Shown here: in pieces, positions 47,785 to 54,459 of the stretch
Layout: each line of letters opens with the position of its first letter
Numbering within the stretch: position 1 is the first letter of the stretch
Assembly: GCA_900757505.1 (NCBI GenBank)
Contig: CAAEOE010000058.1
Coordinates: forward strand, 1 to 54,459
DNA length: 54,459 nucleotides
From: an uncultured Collinsella sp.
GTDB lineage: Bacteria; Actinomycetota; Coriobacteriia; Coriobacteriales; Coriobacteriaceae
Direction of reading: 5' to 3'
Made by a program: the position numbers and the translations under genes
The notes under the pieces: generated by a model
The model's input: the letters and a program-made list of their open reading frames with translations, nothing else
What the model was told of the DNA's origin: nothing
Databases searched by the model: none

Positions 47785-48468
47785 TTACTCGGCCTCCTTG
47801 GCAAGCGCGGCGGCGACGGCTTCCTGCGGAATGTCGAGACCGTACGCGCGAACCTGCTCGACCGTCTTCTCGAAGACTTCCTCGACGGTCGTAGTGGCGT
47901 CGATGAGCTTTACGCGGTCTGGCTCCTCGGCAGCAATTGCGCAAAACCCCTCGTAGACACGCTCCTGGAATGCCATGCCCTTAGCCTCCATGCGATCTGC
48001 CGCGCCACGGGCTGCCATGCGCAGCGCCGCCTGCTCGGGCGTGATGTGGTAGACGAGTGTGAGCGCCGGGTGCGTTCCCGCGACGGCCAGGTTGTTGGCG
48101 TCGCGCACCATCTGGCGATCGAGGCCGTCGGCAAATGCCTGGTAGCAGGTCGTGGAATCGTAGAAGCGATCGCACAGGACCACCTTGCCGGCAGCGAGGG
48201 CGGGCGCGATGACCTCGTGCACCAGCTGGGCACGCGCAGCCTCGTAGAGCAACAGCTCGCAGGTATCGCCCATCGTCGTGTTGGCAGGGTCGAGCAGCAG
48301 GGCGCGAATCTTTTCGCTGATGGCAGTGCCGCCCGGCTCACGCAGGGTCACAACCTGGTAGCCGGCAAGGTCGAGCGCCCGGGCAAGCAGGCGCGCCTGC
48401 GTGGACTTGCCGGCACCGTCGACGCCCTCGAGCGTGATAAAGCTATGTTGAGCAGGCTCAAAAGCCAT
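47785..48468 (-). CDS. tmk: Thymidylate kinase
   Basis: Converts dTMP to dTDP, 227 aa. The P-loop LEGVDGAGKST (13-23), the dTMP-site REPGGT (43-48), the DRFYDST segment (about 98-104) and the LID Arg region (about 150-160) are all present. First gene of tmk-holB-ricT, with GGAAGGGG upstream of the ATG. The upstream gap contains a perfect palindromic repeat. Confidence 0.93.
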   Translation of the reverse strand: MAFEPAQHSFITLEGVDGAGKSTQARLLARALDLAGYQVVTLREPGGTAISEKIRALLLDPANTTMGDTCELLLYEAARAQLVHEVIAPALAAGKVVLCDRFYDSTTCYQAFADGLDRQMVRDANNLAVAGTHPALTLVYHITPEQAALRMAARGAADRMEAKGMAFQERVYEGFCAIAAEEPDRVKLIDATTTVEEVFEKTVEQVRAYGLDIPQEAVAAALAKEAE

Positions 48469-48573
48469 GGGCGCAGCCCCTTCCTACAAGGCGCGTAAAT
48501 GCGAGTTATAGCAACCAAGCCATGATACCCCAGTGCTCGGCACGTCCCCAATGGCTAAAGGCGCCTTTCCAGA

Positions 48574-48638
48574 GTTGCGGTGAAATAGGGACTGATTGAA
48601 GCTCTGAGACCGCCAAACAGTCCCTATTTCACCGCAAC
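48574..48638. repeat. Palindromic repeat, copy 2 (GTTGCGGTG family)
   Basis: The 21-bp arms 48574-48594 and 48618-48638 are exact reverse complements around a 23-nt loop. Related to 2621-2685, including the ACGTCCCCAATG preceding it. Confidence 0.8.
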
Positions 48639-48708
48639 GTATGATGGGGAATTTTGGATGCTGGGTATAATCGTCGTATTGCATTGAAATGTGGCGAAAG
48701 GAGTGGCA

Positions 48709-49692
48709 ATGTCTCGGTATTGCGCCTCGTGCGGCAAGCTTCTTGCAGATGATGCCAAGTTCTGCACCTCGTGCGGTGCACCCGTTGAGCAAACAGCCGC
48801 GAGCGATAGCCAGCCCGCTTTTGAGCAGACCGGCTCCCTTGATACGCCGCAAGCCAAGGCGGACGACTCCCTCGCCTATAGCCCCGACCCCGCCGCAAGG
48901 ACCGAGGCCGTCGAGACCACGCAGCGCATGCTCGTCGCGAGCGGCTCGCCCCAACAGCAGCCGGCTCCCGCATACGCGCCCGCTTCGCCACAGACCCCCG
49001 CTCCCAAAAAGAGCGGCACCGGGCCGCTTATCGCCGTTATCGTTGTGCTGGTGGCGATCATCATCGCCCTGGTCATCTTCTTTGCAATCAGACCGTTCGA
49101 CAACGCCGCCACGCAGACGACTGCCGAGGTAGCTAAGCTGCACCATGACGTCGACGACGATAACCTAAAGCCTCTCGGCGATCCCAACAGCCTGTACGAC
49201 GATGATGACGATGATGACGAGGATGGCGGCGAAGCAACGCTCTCTGAGCAGAACCTCTACCGCCGACTGAGCGAATACTACGACCTGCTCGAAGATCTCG
49301 ACAGCCAGGTCCGTGGCTGCGCGCAGAACTTCAACGGCAACTATCTGGAAGAGGATCGAACCACCCGTCAAAATCTCGCCGACGTCGCCGAGCGCACGGA
49401 GGACACCATCGAGCAGTATTACGACATCGTCGAGGACCTGGACGTCCCGACGAGCTCCAAGAACTACAGCTCCTGGAAGGACATCATCGCTCTGTACGAC
49501 GACCTGGATCACCGCATTGACGCAATCTGTGATGCCTGGGAGATCAGCCTGAAATACGCCAAGCCTGCGGACCACAAGAATGAGATCGTGGCGCCGCTGT
49601 CGCGCGACAACGTGGCGGGCACCAATGACAATAAGTACCGCCTAGACTTTGAGGAGCGCTATCCCGGCGCCAAGCCTGTCGAGGTGAACTAG
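48709..49692 (+). CDS. Zinc-ribbon membrane protein
   Basis: A 327-aa protein. An N-terminal zinc ribbon (C5, C8, C19, C22: YCASCGK...FCTSCGA) is followed by a Gln/Pro/Ala-rich linker (about 30-100), one membrane helix (about 106-127), a run of Asp residues (LYDDDDDDDED near 163-175) and a helical extracytoplasmic domain rich in Asp, Glu and Tyr. The layout recalls double-membrane-associated zinc-ribbon proteins of unknown role in Firmicutes and Actinobacteria. The ATG at 48709 follows AAAGGAG; a GTG at 48691 lies before it. It is transcribed alone towards topA, with a shared bidirectional terminator. Confidence 0.75.
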   Translation: MSRYCASCGKLLADDAKFCTSCGAPVEQTAASDSQPAFEQTGSLDTPQAKADDSLAYSPDPAARTEAVETTQRMLVASGSPQQQPAPAYAPASPQTPAPKKSGTGPLIAVIVVLVAIIIALVIFFAIRPFDNAATQTTAEVAKLHHDVDDDNLKPLGDPNSLYDDDDDDDEDGGEATLSEQNLYRRLSEYYDLLEDLDSQVRGCAQNFNGNYLEEDRTTRQNLADVAERTEDTIEQYYDIVEDLDVPTSSKNYSSWKDIIALYDDLDHRIDAICDAWEISLKYAKPADHKNEIVAPLSRDNVAGTNDNKYRLDFEERYPGAKPVEVN

Positions 49693-49710
49693 CGCTTTGT
49701 CGTTCCCGAG

Positions 49711-49768
49711 CCGGCAGTTAGGGACGTTCCTAAACTGCCGGCAGAAAAGGAACGTCCCTAACTGCCGG
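49711..49768. repeat. Palindromic repeat with 21-bp perfect arms (CCGGCAG family)
   Basis: The arms 49711-49731 and 49748-49768 are exact complements around a 16-nt loop; the arm core is TTAGGGACGTTCC. It resembles the other dispersed hairpin in size and position but not in arm sequence. It lies just before the shared terminator. Confidence 0.75.
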
Positions 49769-49775
49769 TCAAAAA

Positions 49776-49814
49776 AACGAGCGAGGATCGCGGGGTCCTC
49801 GCTCGTTTTTTTTG
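49776..49814. terminator. Bidirectional terminator
   Basis: AACGAGCGAGGA (49776-49787) and TCCTCGCTCGTT (49796-49807) are perfect complements, with AAAAAAA on the left and TTTTTTTT on the right, so it serves both the zinc-ribbon gene and topA. Confidence 0.92.
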
Positions 49815-49835
49815 GGCAATGTTTCGACTGCGCCG

Positions 49836-52412
49836 TTACTTGTCGGCGGCTGCTTTCTTGGCAGTCGACTTCTTCGCGGTCGTCTTCTTGGCGGCAGTGG
49901 CTTTCTTAGCCGTCGTCTTCTTTGCCGTGCTCGCCTTGGTTGTGGTCTTGCGACCGCGGGCGGGCCTCTTCTCCTTGGTCGGGCAGTCCATGTTGACGCA
50001 GATACGCCACGGACCGCGCGCCGTGTTGACCACTACGATGGGGGCGCCGCACTCGGGACAGGTCTCGCCCGTCGCCTCGAGCTTGCCGCGCGCCGGCAGC
50101 GGATAGCTCACGCCGCAGTCATCGTAGTTGGTGCAGCGGATAAAGCGCTTGCCGCTCTTCTCGCTCTTGTGCGCGATCAGGTCGCCGTGACGTCCGGCCT
50201 CGGCACACACCTTGCACTCGCCCACCTTAAGATCGGGCTCGTAGTTGGTGGGGCACGTGGGGTTCACGCAGATCTCGAAGGCCTTCTGGCGGAATGGCTG
50301 GCACTTGATGCGCGGCGCGCCGCACTCGGGGCACACGGCGGCCTCGCCCTCGAGCGGGCTCACCTTGACGCCACTCGGCACCGGATAGGTCACGTCGCAG
50401 TCGGGCCAACCCATGCAGCCGATAAAGCTGCCGCGGGTCTTGGCGCTCGTCTTCATAACCAGGTCCTTGCCGCACTTGGGGCAGGCGCCCACGCGCGCAT
50501 CGGCCGTGACGGCGTCGCTGATGGCGTCGCCCAGCTCCTGCGTATGCTTGAGCAGCTCGTCGAGCACGCCGGCCAGCAGCGCGCGCGAGTGCGTCACGAC
50601 ATGCTCTTCGGTGTCCTCGCCGCGCTCCACGCGGGTCATGTCGCCGTCGAGCTCGCTGGTCATATCGGGGCTCGTGATGCGCGGGGCAAACTGCGACAGC
50701 GCGTCGATGATGGCGATGCCCAGCTGGCTCGGCTCAACGGGATCATTTTTGAGATAGCGCACGGCATACAGGCGCTCGATGATGCTCGCGCGCGTGGACT
50801 TGGTGCCCAGGCCGCGCTTTTCCATCTCCTGCACGAGCTTGCCCTGGCTGTAGCGCGCGGGCGGCTCGGTCTGCTTGGCCTCGAGCTTCATGTCGAACAC
50901 GTCGACCGTGTCGCCCTGCTCAAGCGGCGGCATCTGCTCGTCGCGCTTGAGGCCGTACGGATATGCCTCGCGGAAGCCCGGGGTCACGAGCACGTCGCCC
51001 GAAGCCACGAACGGCTCGCCGTTGACGTCGAGCTCGAGCTTGGTGTTCTCGATGGTCGCGGGCCCCATGAGCGTTGCCAGGAAGCGACGGGCGATGAGGT
51101 CATAGAGTTTGCGCTGGCCGCCGTCGAGCGTGGACGGATCGCCCTCGCCCGTGGGGTAGATAGGCGGGTGGTCGGTGGTCTCGACCTTGCCGCGCGTGGG
51201 CTTCATGGGGCCGGCGAGCACCTTTTTGCACACGGGCGCCAGCGCCGGGTTGATCTTTGCCAGGTCGCTCACCACGGCGCCCAGATCGAGCGTCGCGGGA
51301 TACACGGTGTTGTCGACACGCGGGTAGCTGATGAGACCGGCCATGTAGAGGGACTCGGCGATGCGCATGGTACGCGCAGGCGAGATGCCCTCGGCAGCGG
51401 CGGCGGCCTGCAGCGAGGTGGTCGCAAACGGCGTGGGCGGCTGCTGCTTACGCGAGCGCTTGGTCACCGCGGCGACGGTTGCCGTCGTAGCGCCGTCAAC
51501 GTGACCGTACGCCGTCTCAGCAGCATCCTTGTCGGTAAAGCGCGCCGTCTTGTGCGCGATCTTAAAGCGATCGTCCTCGGCAGCGCCTTGCGCGGCGCCC
51601 ATGCCGCGAATCTGCCAATAGTCCTCGGGCACAAACGCCATGCGCTCGCGCTCGCGCTCGACCACCAGGGCAAGCGTCGGCGTCTGCACGCGGCCGGCGG
51701 AACGCACGTTGCCAAAGCCGCCAAACTTGGCGAGCGTCAGGTAGCGCGTGAGCACCGCACCCCAAATGAGGTCGATGTGCTGACGGCTCTCGCCGGCGTC
51801 GGCCAGGTTCTGGTCGAGCGAGACAAGGTTATCGAAGGCCTGCGTGATCTCGGCCTTGGTAAACGAAGAATACTGGGCGCGGGCGACCGGCAAGTCGGGC
51901 GCCACCTCGCGCACCTTGTTGAGGGCGTCCGAACCGATCAGCTCGCCCTCGCGATCGAAGTCCGTGGCGATGATGACGCTGTCGGACTTTTTGGCGAGGT
52001 TCTTAAGCGAGCGGATGAGCTCTTTCTCGGCCGGAAGCTTAATGACGGGCGCCCAGGTGAGATAGGGCAGGCTCTCGAGCTTCCAGCCCTTGATGGAAAT
52101 GCCATCGGCAAGGAACGGCTTGCGCTTGGTGTCGTACGGCGGGCGGGCCAGGCCATCGGGCATATCGGCCGGCAGCATTTCGCCGTCCTCCGTGACCGAA
52201 TACCAGCCCAACTTTTTATCGAACAGCACACTGTCGCAAAAATCGGGTGCCAGGATGTGACCGGCAAGGCCGATCGTCACGCACTCCTCGCCCTTCCACT
52301 CAAAACGGTAGATGGCGGTGTTGTACACCTTGTCCTTTTTGGGCTTGCCCGTGGACAGACGCTCGGCGATCTGACGCGCGGCGTCGTTTTTCTCAGCGAT
52401 GATGAGCTTCAA
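49836..52412 (-). CDS. topA: DNA topoisomerase I (type IA)
   Basis: An 858-aa enzyme that relaxes negative supercoils. The TOPRIM domain has IIAEKNDAARQIAE (4-17) and ATDFDREGELIG (about 148-159). The catalytic Tyr lies in ISYPRVDNTVYP (about 360). Four C-terminal zinc ribbons follow (paired CxxC sets at about 675-820), then a Lys/Ala tail with TAKKTTAKKATAAKK repeats, like histone H1. The N-terminus lacks the VESPAKAKTI motif of ordinary bacterial TopA and reads more like an archaeal TopA or TopIII. The start codon appears to be TTG after GGAGCC. It lies 54 bp downstream of hypB. Confidence 0.9.
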   Translation of the reverse strand: MKLIIAEKNDAARQIAERLSTGKPKKDKVYNTAIYRFEWKGEECVTIGLAGHILAPDFCDSVLFDKKLGWYSVTEDGEMLPADMPDGLARPPYDTKRKPFLADGISIKGWKLESLPYLTWAPVIKLPAEKELIRSLKNLAKKSDSVIIATDFDREGELIGSDALNKVREVAPDLPVARAQYSSFTKAEITQAFDNLVSLDQNLADAGESRQHIDLIWGAVLTRYLTLAKFGGFGNVRSAGRVQTPTLALVVERERERMAFVPEDYWQIRGMGAAQGAAEDDRFKIAHKTARFTDKDAAETAYGHVDGATTATVAAVTKRSRKQQPPTPFATTSLQAAAAAEGISPARTMRIAESLYMAGLISYPRVDNTVYPATLDLGAVVSDLAKINPALAPVCKKVLAGPMKPTRGKVETTDHPPIYPTGEGDPSTLDGGQRKLYDLIARRFLATLMGPATIENTKLELDVNGEPFVASGDVLVTPGFREAYPYGLKRDEQMPPLEQGDTVDVFDMKLEAKQTEPPARYSQGKLVQEMEKRGLGTKSTRASIIERLYAVRYLKNDPVEPSQLGIAIIDALSQFAPRITSPDMTSELDGDMTRVERGEDTEEHVVTHSRALLAGVLDELLKHTQELGDAISDAVTADARVGACPKCGKDLVMKTSAKTRGSFIGCMGWPDCDVTYPVPSGVKVSPLEGEAAVCPECGAPRIKCQPFRQKAFEICVNPTCPTNYEPDLKVGECKVCAEAGRHGDLIAHKSEKSGKRFIRCTNYDDCGVSYPLPARGKLEATGETCPECGAPIVVVNTARGPWRICVNMDCPTKEKRPARGRKTTTKASTAKKTTAKKATAAKKTTAKKSTAKKAAADK

Positions 52413-52466
52413 AAGAGGCTCCTATCTCGTGTGTCTGCGGCTGCGCCCGCCCTCTTGGCGGCCGAC

Positions 52467-53150
52467 TTACGCCCTTGCTTGCTCAATCTGCCCGATGAGC
52501 CAATCGCACCAGGCATCCATGCCCTCGCCCTTGCGCGCGCTCACGACAAACCGCGGCGCCTGCGGATTGAGGTCATCGAGTGTCTTAGTATACCTATCCA
52601 TGTCAAAATCGAAAGCCGGGGCCACGTCGACCTTATTGAGCAGCTGCGCGCCGGCGTGCTGGAAGATGCCCGGGTACTTGATGGGCTTGTCGTCGCCCTC
52701 GGGCACCGAGAGGATCATGATGGACAGGTTCTCGCCCAGGTCAAAGTCGACCGGGCAGACCAGGTTACCCACATTTTCGATAAAGATGACGTCGATGTTT
52801 TGAAGGCCCACCGCCTGGTCGAACGCATCAACGGCCTCCATGATCATGTTGCCCTCGAGGTGGCACAGACCGCCCGTGTTGATCTGGATGGCGGGCATGC
52901 CGGCTTCCTTCATGGTGATGGCGTCGACATCCGAGGCGATATCGCCCTCGATGACGGCACAGCGTAGGCCGGCCTTGTCACGCAGGCGCTCGTTGGTGCC
53001 CAGAATCGTGGTGGTCTTACCCGAGCCGGGGCTCGACAGCACATTGATCACGTAGGTGCCTGCCTCATTAAATCGCTGACGCAGCTGATCTGCCAGGCGC
53101 TCGTTGCGCGACAGGATCGGCGACGCGATATCAATCGTTTTCTCGGCCAT
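52467..53150 (-). CDS. hypB: Hydrogenase nickel-insertion GTPase HypB
   Basis: A 227-aa GTPase that delivers nickel to [NiFe]-hydrogenase with HypA. The P-loop LSSPGSGKTT (38-47), the NTGGLCHLEGNM metal motif with adjacent Cys and His (about 91-102), ENVGNLVCP (about 124-132) and the NKVD guanine-specificity motif (about 172-175) are present. The N-terminal nickel-binding CxxCGC segment and any His-rich stretch are absent, so this HypB has no storage domain. It lies 55 bp downstream of hypA. No hydrogenase structural genes are in the window. Confidence 0.93.
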   Translation of the reverse strand: MAEKTIDIASPILSRNERLADQLRQRFNEAGTYVINVLSSPGSGKTTTILGTNERLRDKAGLRCAVIEGDIASDVDAITMKEAGMPAIQINTGGLCHLEGNMIMEAVDAFDQAVGLQNIDVIFIENVGNLVCPVDFDLGENLSIMILSVPEGDDKPIKYPGIFQHAGAQLLNKVDVAPAFDFDMDRYTKTLDDLNPQAPRFVVSARKGEGMDAWCDWLIGQIEQARA

Positions 53151-53205
53151 ACTTAGCGCTCCTTACTTTGGCCCCTTTATACCCCATCATTAGATGGCTA
53201 GCGGG

Positions 53206-53562
53206 CTAATCGTCGGGGGTTTCGATTTCGATACTTGCGATATCGAGCTCGCGGCCGTGCAGCAGGCGCACGTTGGCGCCGCCACACTGGGGGCAGCGAC
53301 AGTGGAAGCGATCGTGGTCGAAAACCTCGCCGCAGTCCAAGCATTCACTTTGTGGGTGAATCTCCTCAACCGCGAGCTCGCAGCCTCGCGTGAGCGGGTC
53401 CTCGTCGCGAAATGTCTCCCATGCAAAGTCAAGCGCCTCGCGCACAACTTCGGTCATATCCCCAATACGCAGCGTTATCAAAACGGCGCGCGAGGCCCCC
53501 GCCCCACGCGCCGCGCGAATCACTGTATCGAGTATGCCGTTGACAATGCCAACCTCGTGCAT
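53206..53562 (-). CDS. hypA: Hydrogenase nickel chaperone HypA
   Basis: A 118-aa protein that hands nickel to HypB and the hydrogenase. It opens with MHEVGI, giving the nickel-ligand H2, and has the zinc site C74xxC77 and C90xxC93 (CLDCGEVFDHDRFHCRCPQC). Full length for the family. It is seven bases downstream of tatC and upstream of hypB, suggesting co-transcription of tat and hyp genes; [NiFe]-hydrogenases are often Tat-exported, which fits, though this is only a contextual link. Confidence 0.93.
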   Translation of the reverse strand: MHEVGIVNGILDTVIRAARGAGASRAVLITLRIGDMTEVVREALDFAWETFRDEDPLTRGCELAVEEIHPQSECLDCGEVFDHDRFHCRCPQCGGANVRLLHGRELDIASIEIETPDD

Positions 53563-53568
53563 ACCGAT

Positions 53569-54360
53569 TTACTCCTCGTCGTCCTCATCGTCCGAGAACA
53601 GGTCCAGACGGCTCACAAACAAGCCCTCCTTGCCCTCGCGCGCGGTAATGACCACGCGGGCGATGGCGAGCGAAATCTCGTAGAGCGAGAGCAGGGCGCC
53701 ATACATAAGGCCCAGCGTGACGGGCGAGCCGTCGGGCGTGATCACGGCCGAGCCCACGAGCAGGCCCACGTACACGTAGCGCCAGGCGCTGCGAAAGGCC
53801 GCGTAGGACACGATATGGAAGACGGACAGGTAGAAGATGATGAGCGGCAGCTCAAACGCCACACCAAAGCCGATCATAAAGAGCAGCTCCATGTTGACGT
53901 AGTTCTCCAGGTCGGGCAGCGCCGTGGCGACGGCCGAGGTCTCGCCGATAAGCCACTCAAAGCCCGCCGGGATGATGATGAAGTAGCAGAAGATGGCACC
54001 CAGGAAGAACAGCACCGTCGAGGCGAGCACCGTGGGCACGACCCATTTGCGCTCGTTGGGACGCAGTGCCGGCAGGAAAAAAGCTAGAATCTGCCAGATG
54101 ATCATAGGCGTGCACATGACCACGGCCATCTTGATGGCCAGCGAGAAGCGCAGTCCAAAGCCGCCGAGCGTGGTGGTGATGTAGAACTTACCGTCCGGCA
54201 CAAAGGAGCGGATGGGGTCTTCCAGGATGTCGAGCACCACGGGCGTGGCGAAATACAGCACGATAGCGGCGGCAAACACCGACACGACCACGATGGTCAG
54301 GCGGCGACGGAGCTCTCCCAGGTGATCGAAGAGCGGCATGCGCGCAGGTCCGATAGGCAT
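53569..54360 (-). CDS. tatC: Twin-arginine translocase subunit TatC
   Basis: A 263-aa membrane receptor of the Tat pathway with six predicted membrane segments. The N-terminal MPLFDHLGELRRRL carries the conserved receptor residues (the Glu in LGELR), and the FLPALRPNERKW loop is also conserved. The acidic C-terminus (DDEDDEE) is cytoplasmic. Its ATG overlaps the stop of the upstream tatA/B-like gene (TAATG), so the two are translationally coupled. Confidence 0.94.
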   Translation of the reverse strand: MPIGPARMPLFDHLGELRRRLTIVVVSVFAAAIVLYFATPVVLDILEDPIRSFVPDGKFYITTTLGGFGLRFSLAIKMAVVMCTPMIIWQILAFFLPALRPNERKWVVPTVLASTVLFFLGAIFCYFIIIPAGFEWLIGETSAVATALPDLENYVNMELLFMIGFGVAFELPLIIFYLSVFHIVSYAAFRSAWRYVYVGLLVGSAVITPDGSPVTLGLMYGALLSLYEISLAIARVVITAREGKEGLFVSRLDLFSDDEDDEE

Positions 54361-54459
54361 TACTCATCGCCTCCCTTCGGGGCATCGGCGGCAGCGGCGT
54401 CGTCCTCGGCCTCGAGCTCGCGAGCGAGCTGGTCGACGACGGCCTTGCGCTTGCGGGGA
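54360..54459 (-). CDS. C-terminal end of a TatA/TatB-like gene (partial)
   Basis: Only the last 32 codons are visible: a charged helical stretch (RKRKAVVDQLARELEAEDDA) then an Ala-rich end PKGGDE. The stop overlaps the tatC start. No membrane part is visible; the assignment as TatA/TatB rests on the charged C-terminus and the coupling to tatC. Confidence 0.6.
   Translation of the reverse strand, partial: PRKRKAVVDQLARELEAEDDAAAADAPKGGDE

Overview
The window is about 60% G+C and tightly packed. It reads as a chromosomal segment of an anaerobic, sugar-fermenting gut actinobacterium of the Coriobacteriia, most likely a Collinsella. That assignment is inferred from gene content (lactose-type PTS, tagatose-6-phosphate enzymes, HypA/HypB, long HPF, RicT) and from base composition; no rRNA is present to confirm it.

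Left third (1-18,100): a lactose/galactose module built around three paralogous units. lacA-lacB (galactose-6-phosphate isomerase) and a lone EIIA-Lac gene (lacF) are followed by three units, each with a divergent LacI-family repressor, a fused EIICB permease (lacE-like) and a GH1 6-phospho-beta-galactosidase (lacG-like). Only one EIIA is visible for three permeases. Each unit carries its own variant of an AATGnnAACG-type operator, and the variants differ together with the two specificity residues of the repressor recognition helix. A second motif, a direct repeat with an exact 21-bp period, lies upstream of every sugar operon in the window. Each unit ends in a cluster of long palindromes (7 copies in 3 clusters).

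Middle (18,150-33,600): a Fic protein under a very large palindromic operator; a DeoR-type LacR; galM; a MITE-like element; an orphan EIIB that has lost its phosphorylatable His; tRNA-Thr(CGT); then yhcH, a nagA remnant, lacC (tagatose-6-phosphate kinase), lacX, a flavodoxin, nagA/agaA, agaS, a GntR/HutC regulator and a mannose-family PTS (EIIA, a YajC-like protein, EIIB, EIIC, EIID). Together these suggest two sugar inputs, beta-galactosides via LacAB and N-acetylgalactosamine via NagA/AgaS, that meet at tagatose 6-phosphate and share LacC. The final aldolase (LacD or KbaY type) is not in the window.

Right third (33,600-54,459): mostly housekeeping. A DUF2975/Xre pair; a membrane-anchored SurA-like protein; isocitrate dehydrogenase; a HEAT-repeat protein; a beta-hydroxyacid dehydrogenase with a His/Cys-rich tail; DegV; HPF; a solute-binding lipoprotein; a second MITE-like element beside a PD-(D/E)XK-like protein; comF; ricT-holB-tmk; a zinc-ribbon membrane protein; topA; hypB-hypA; tatC and the end of a tatA/B gene. 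Perfect hairpin repeats with 21-bp arms are scattered between genes.
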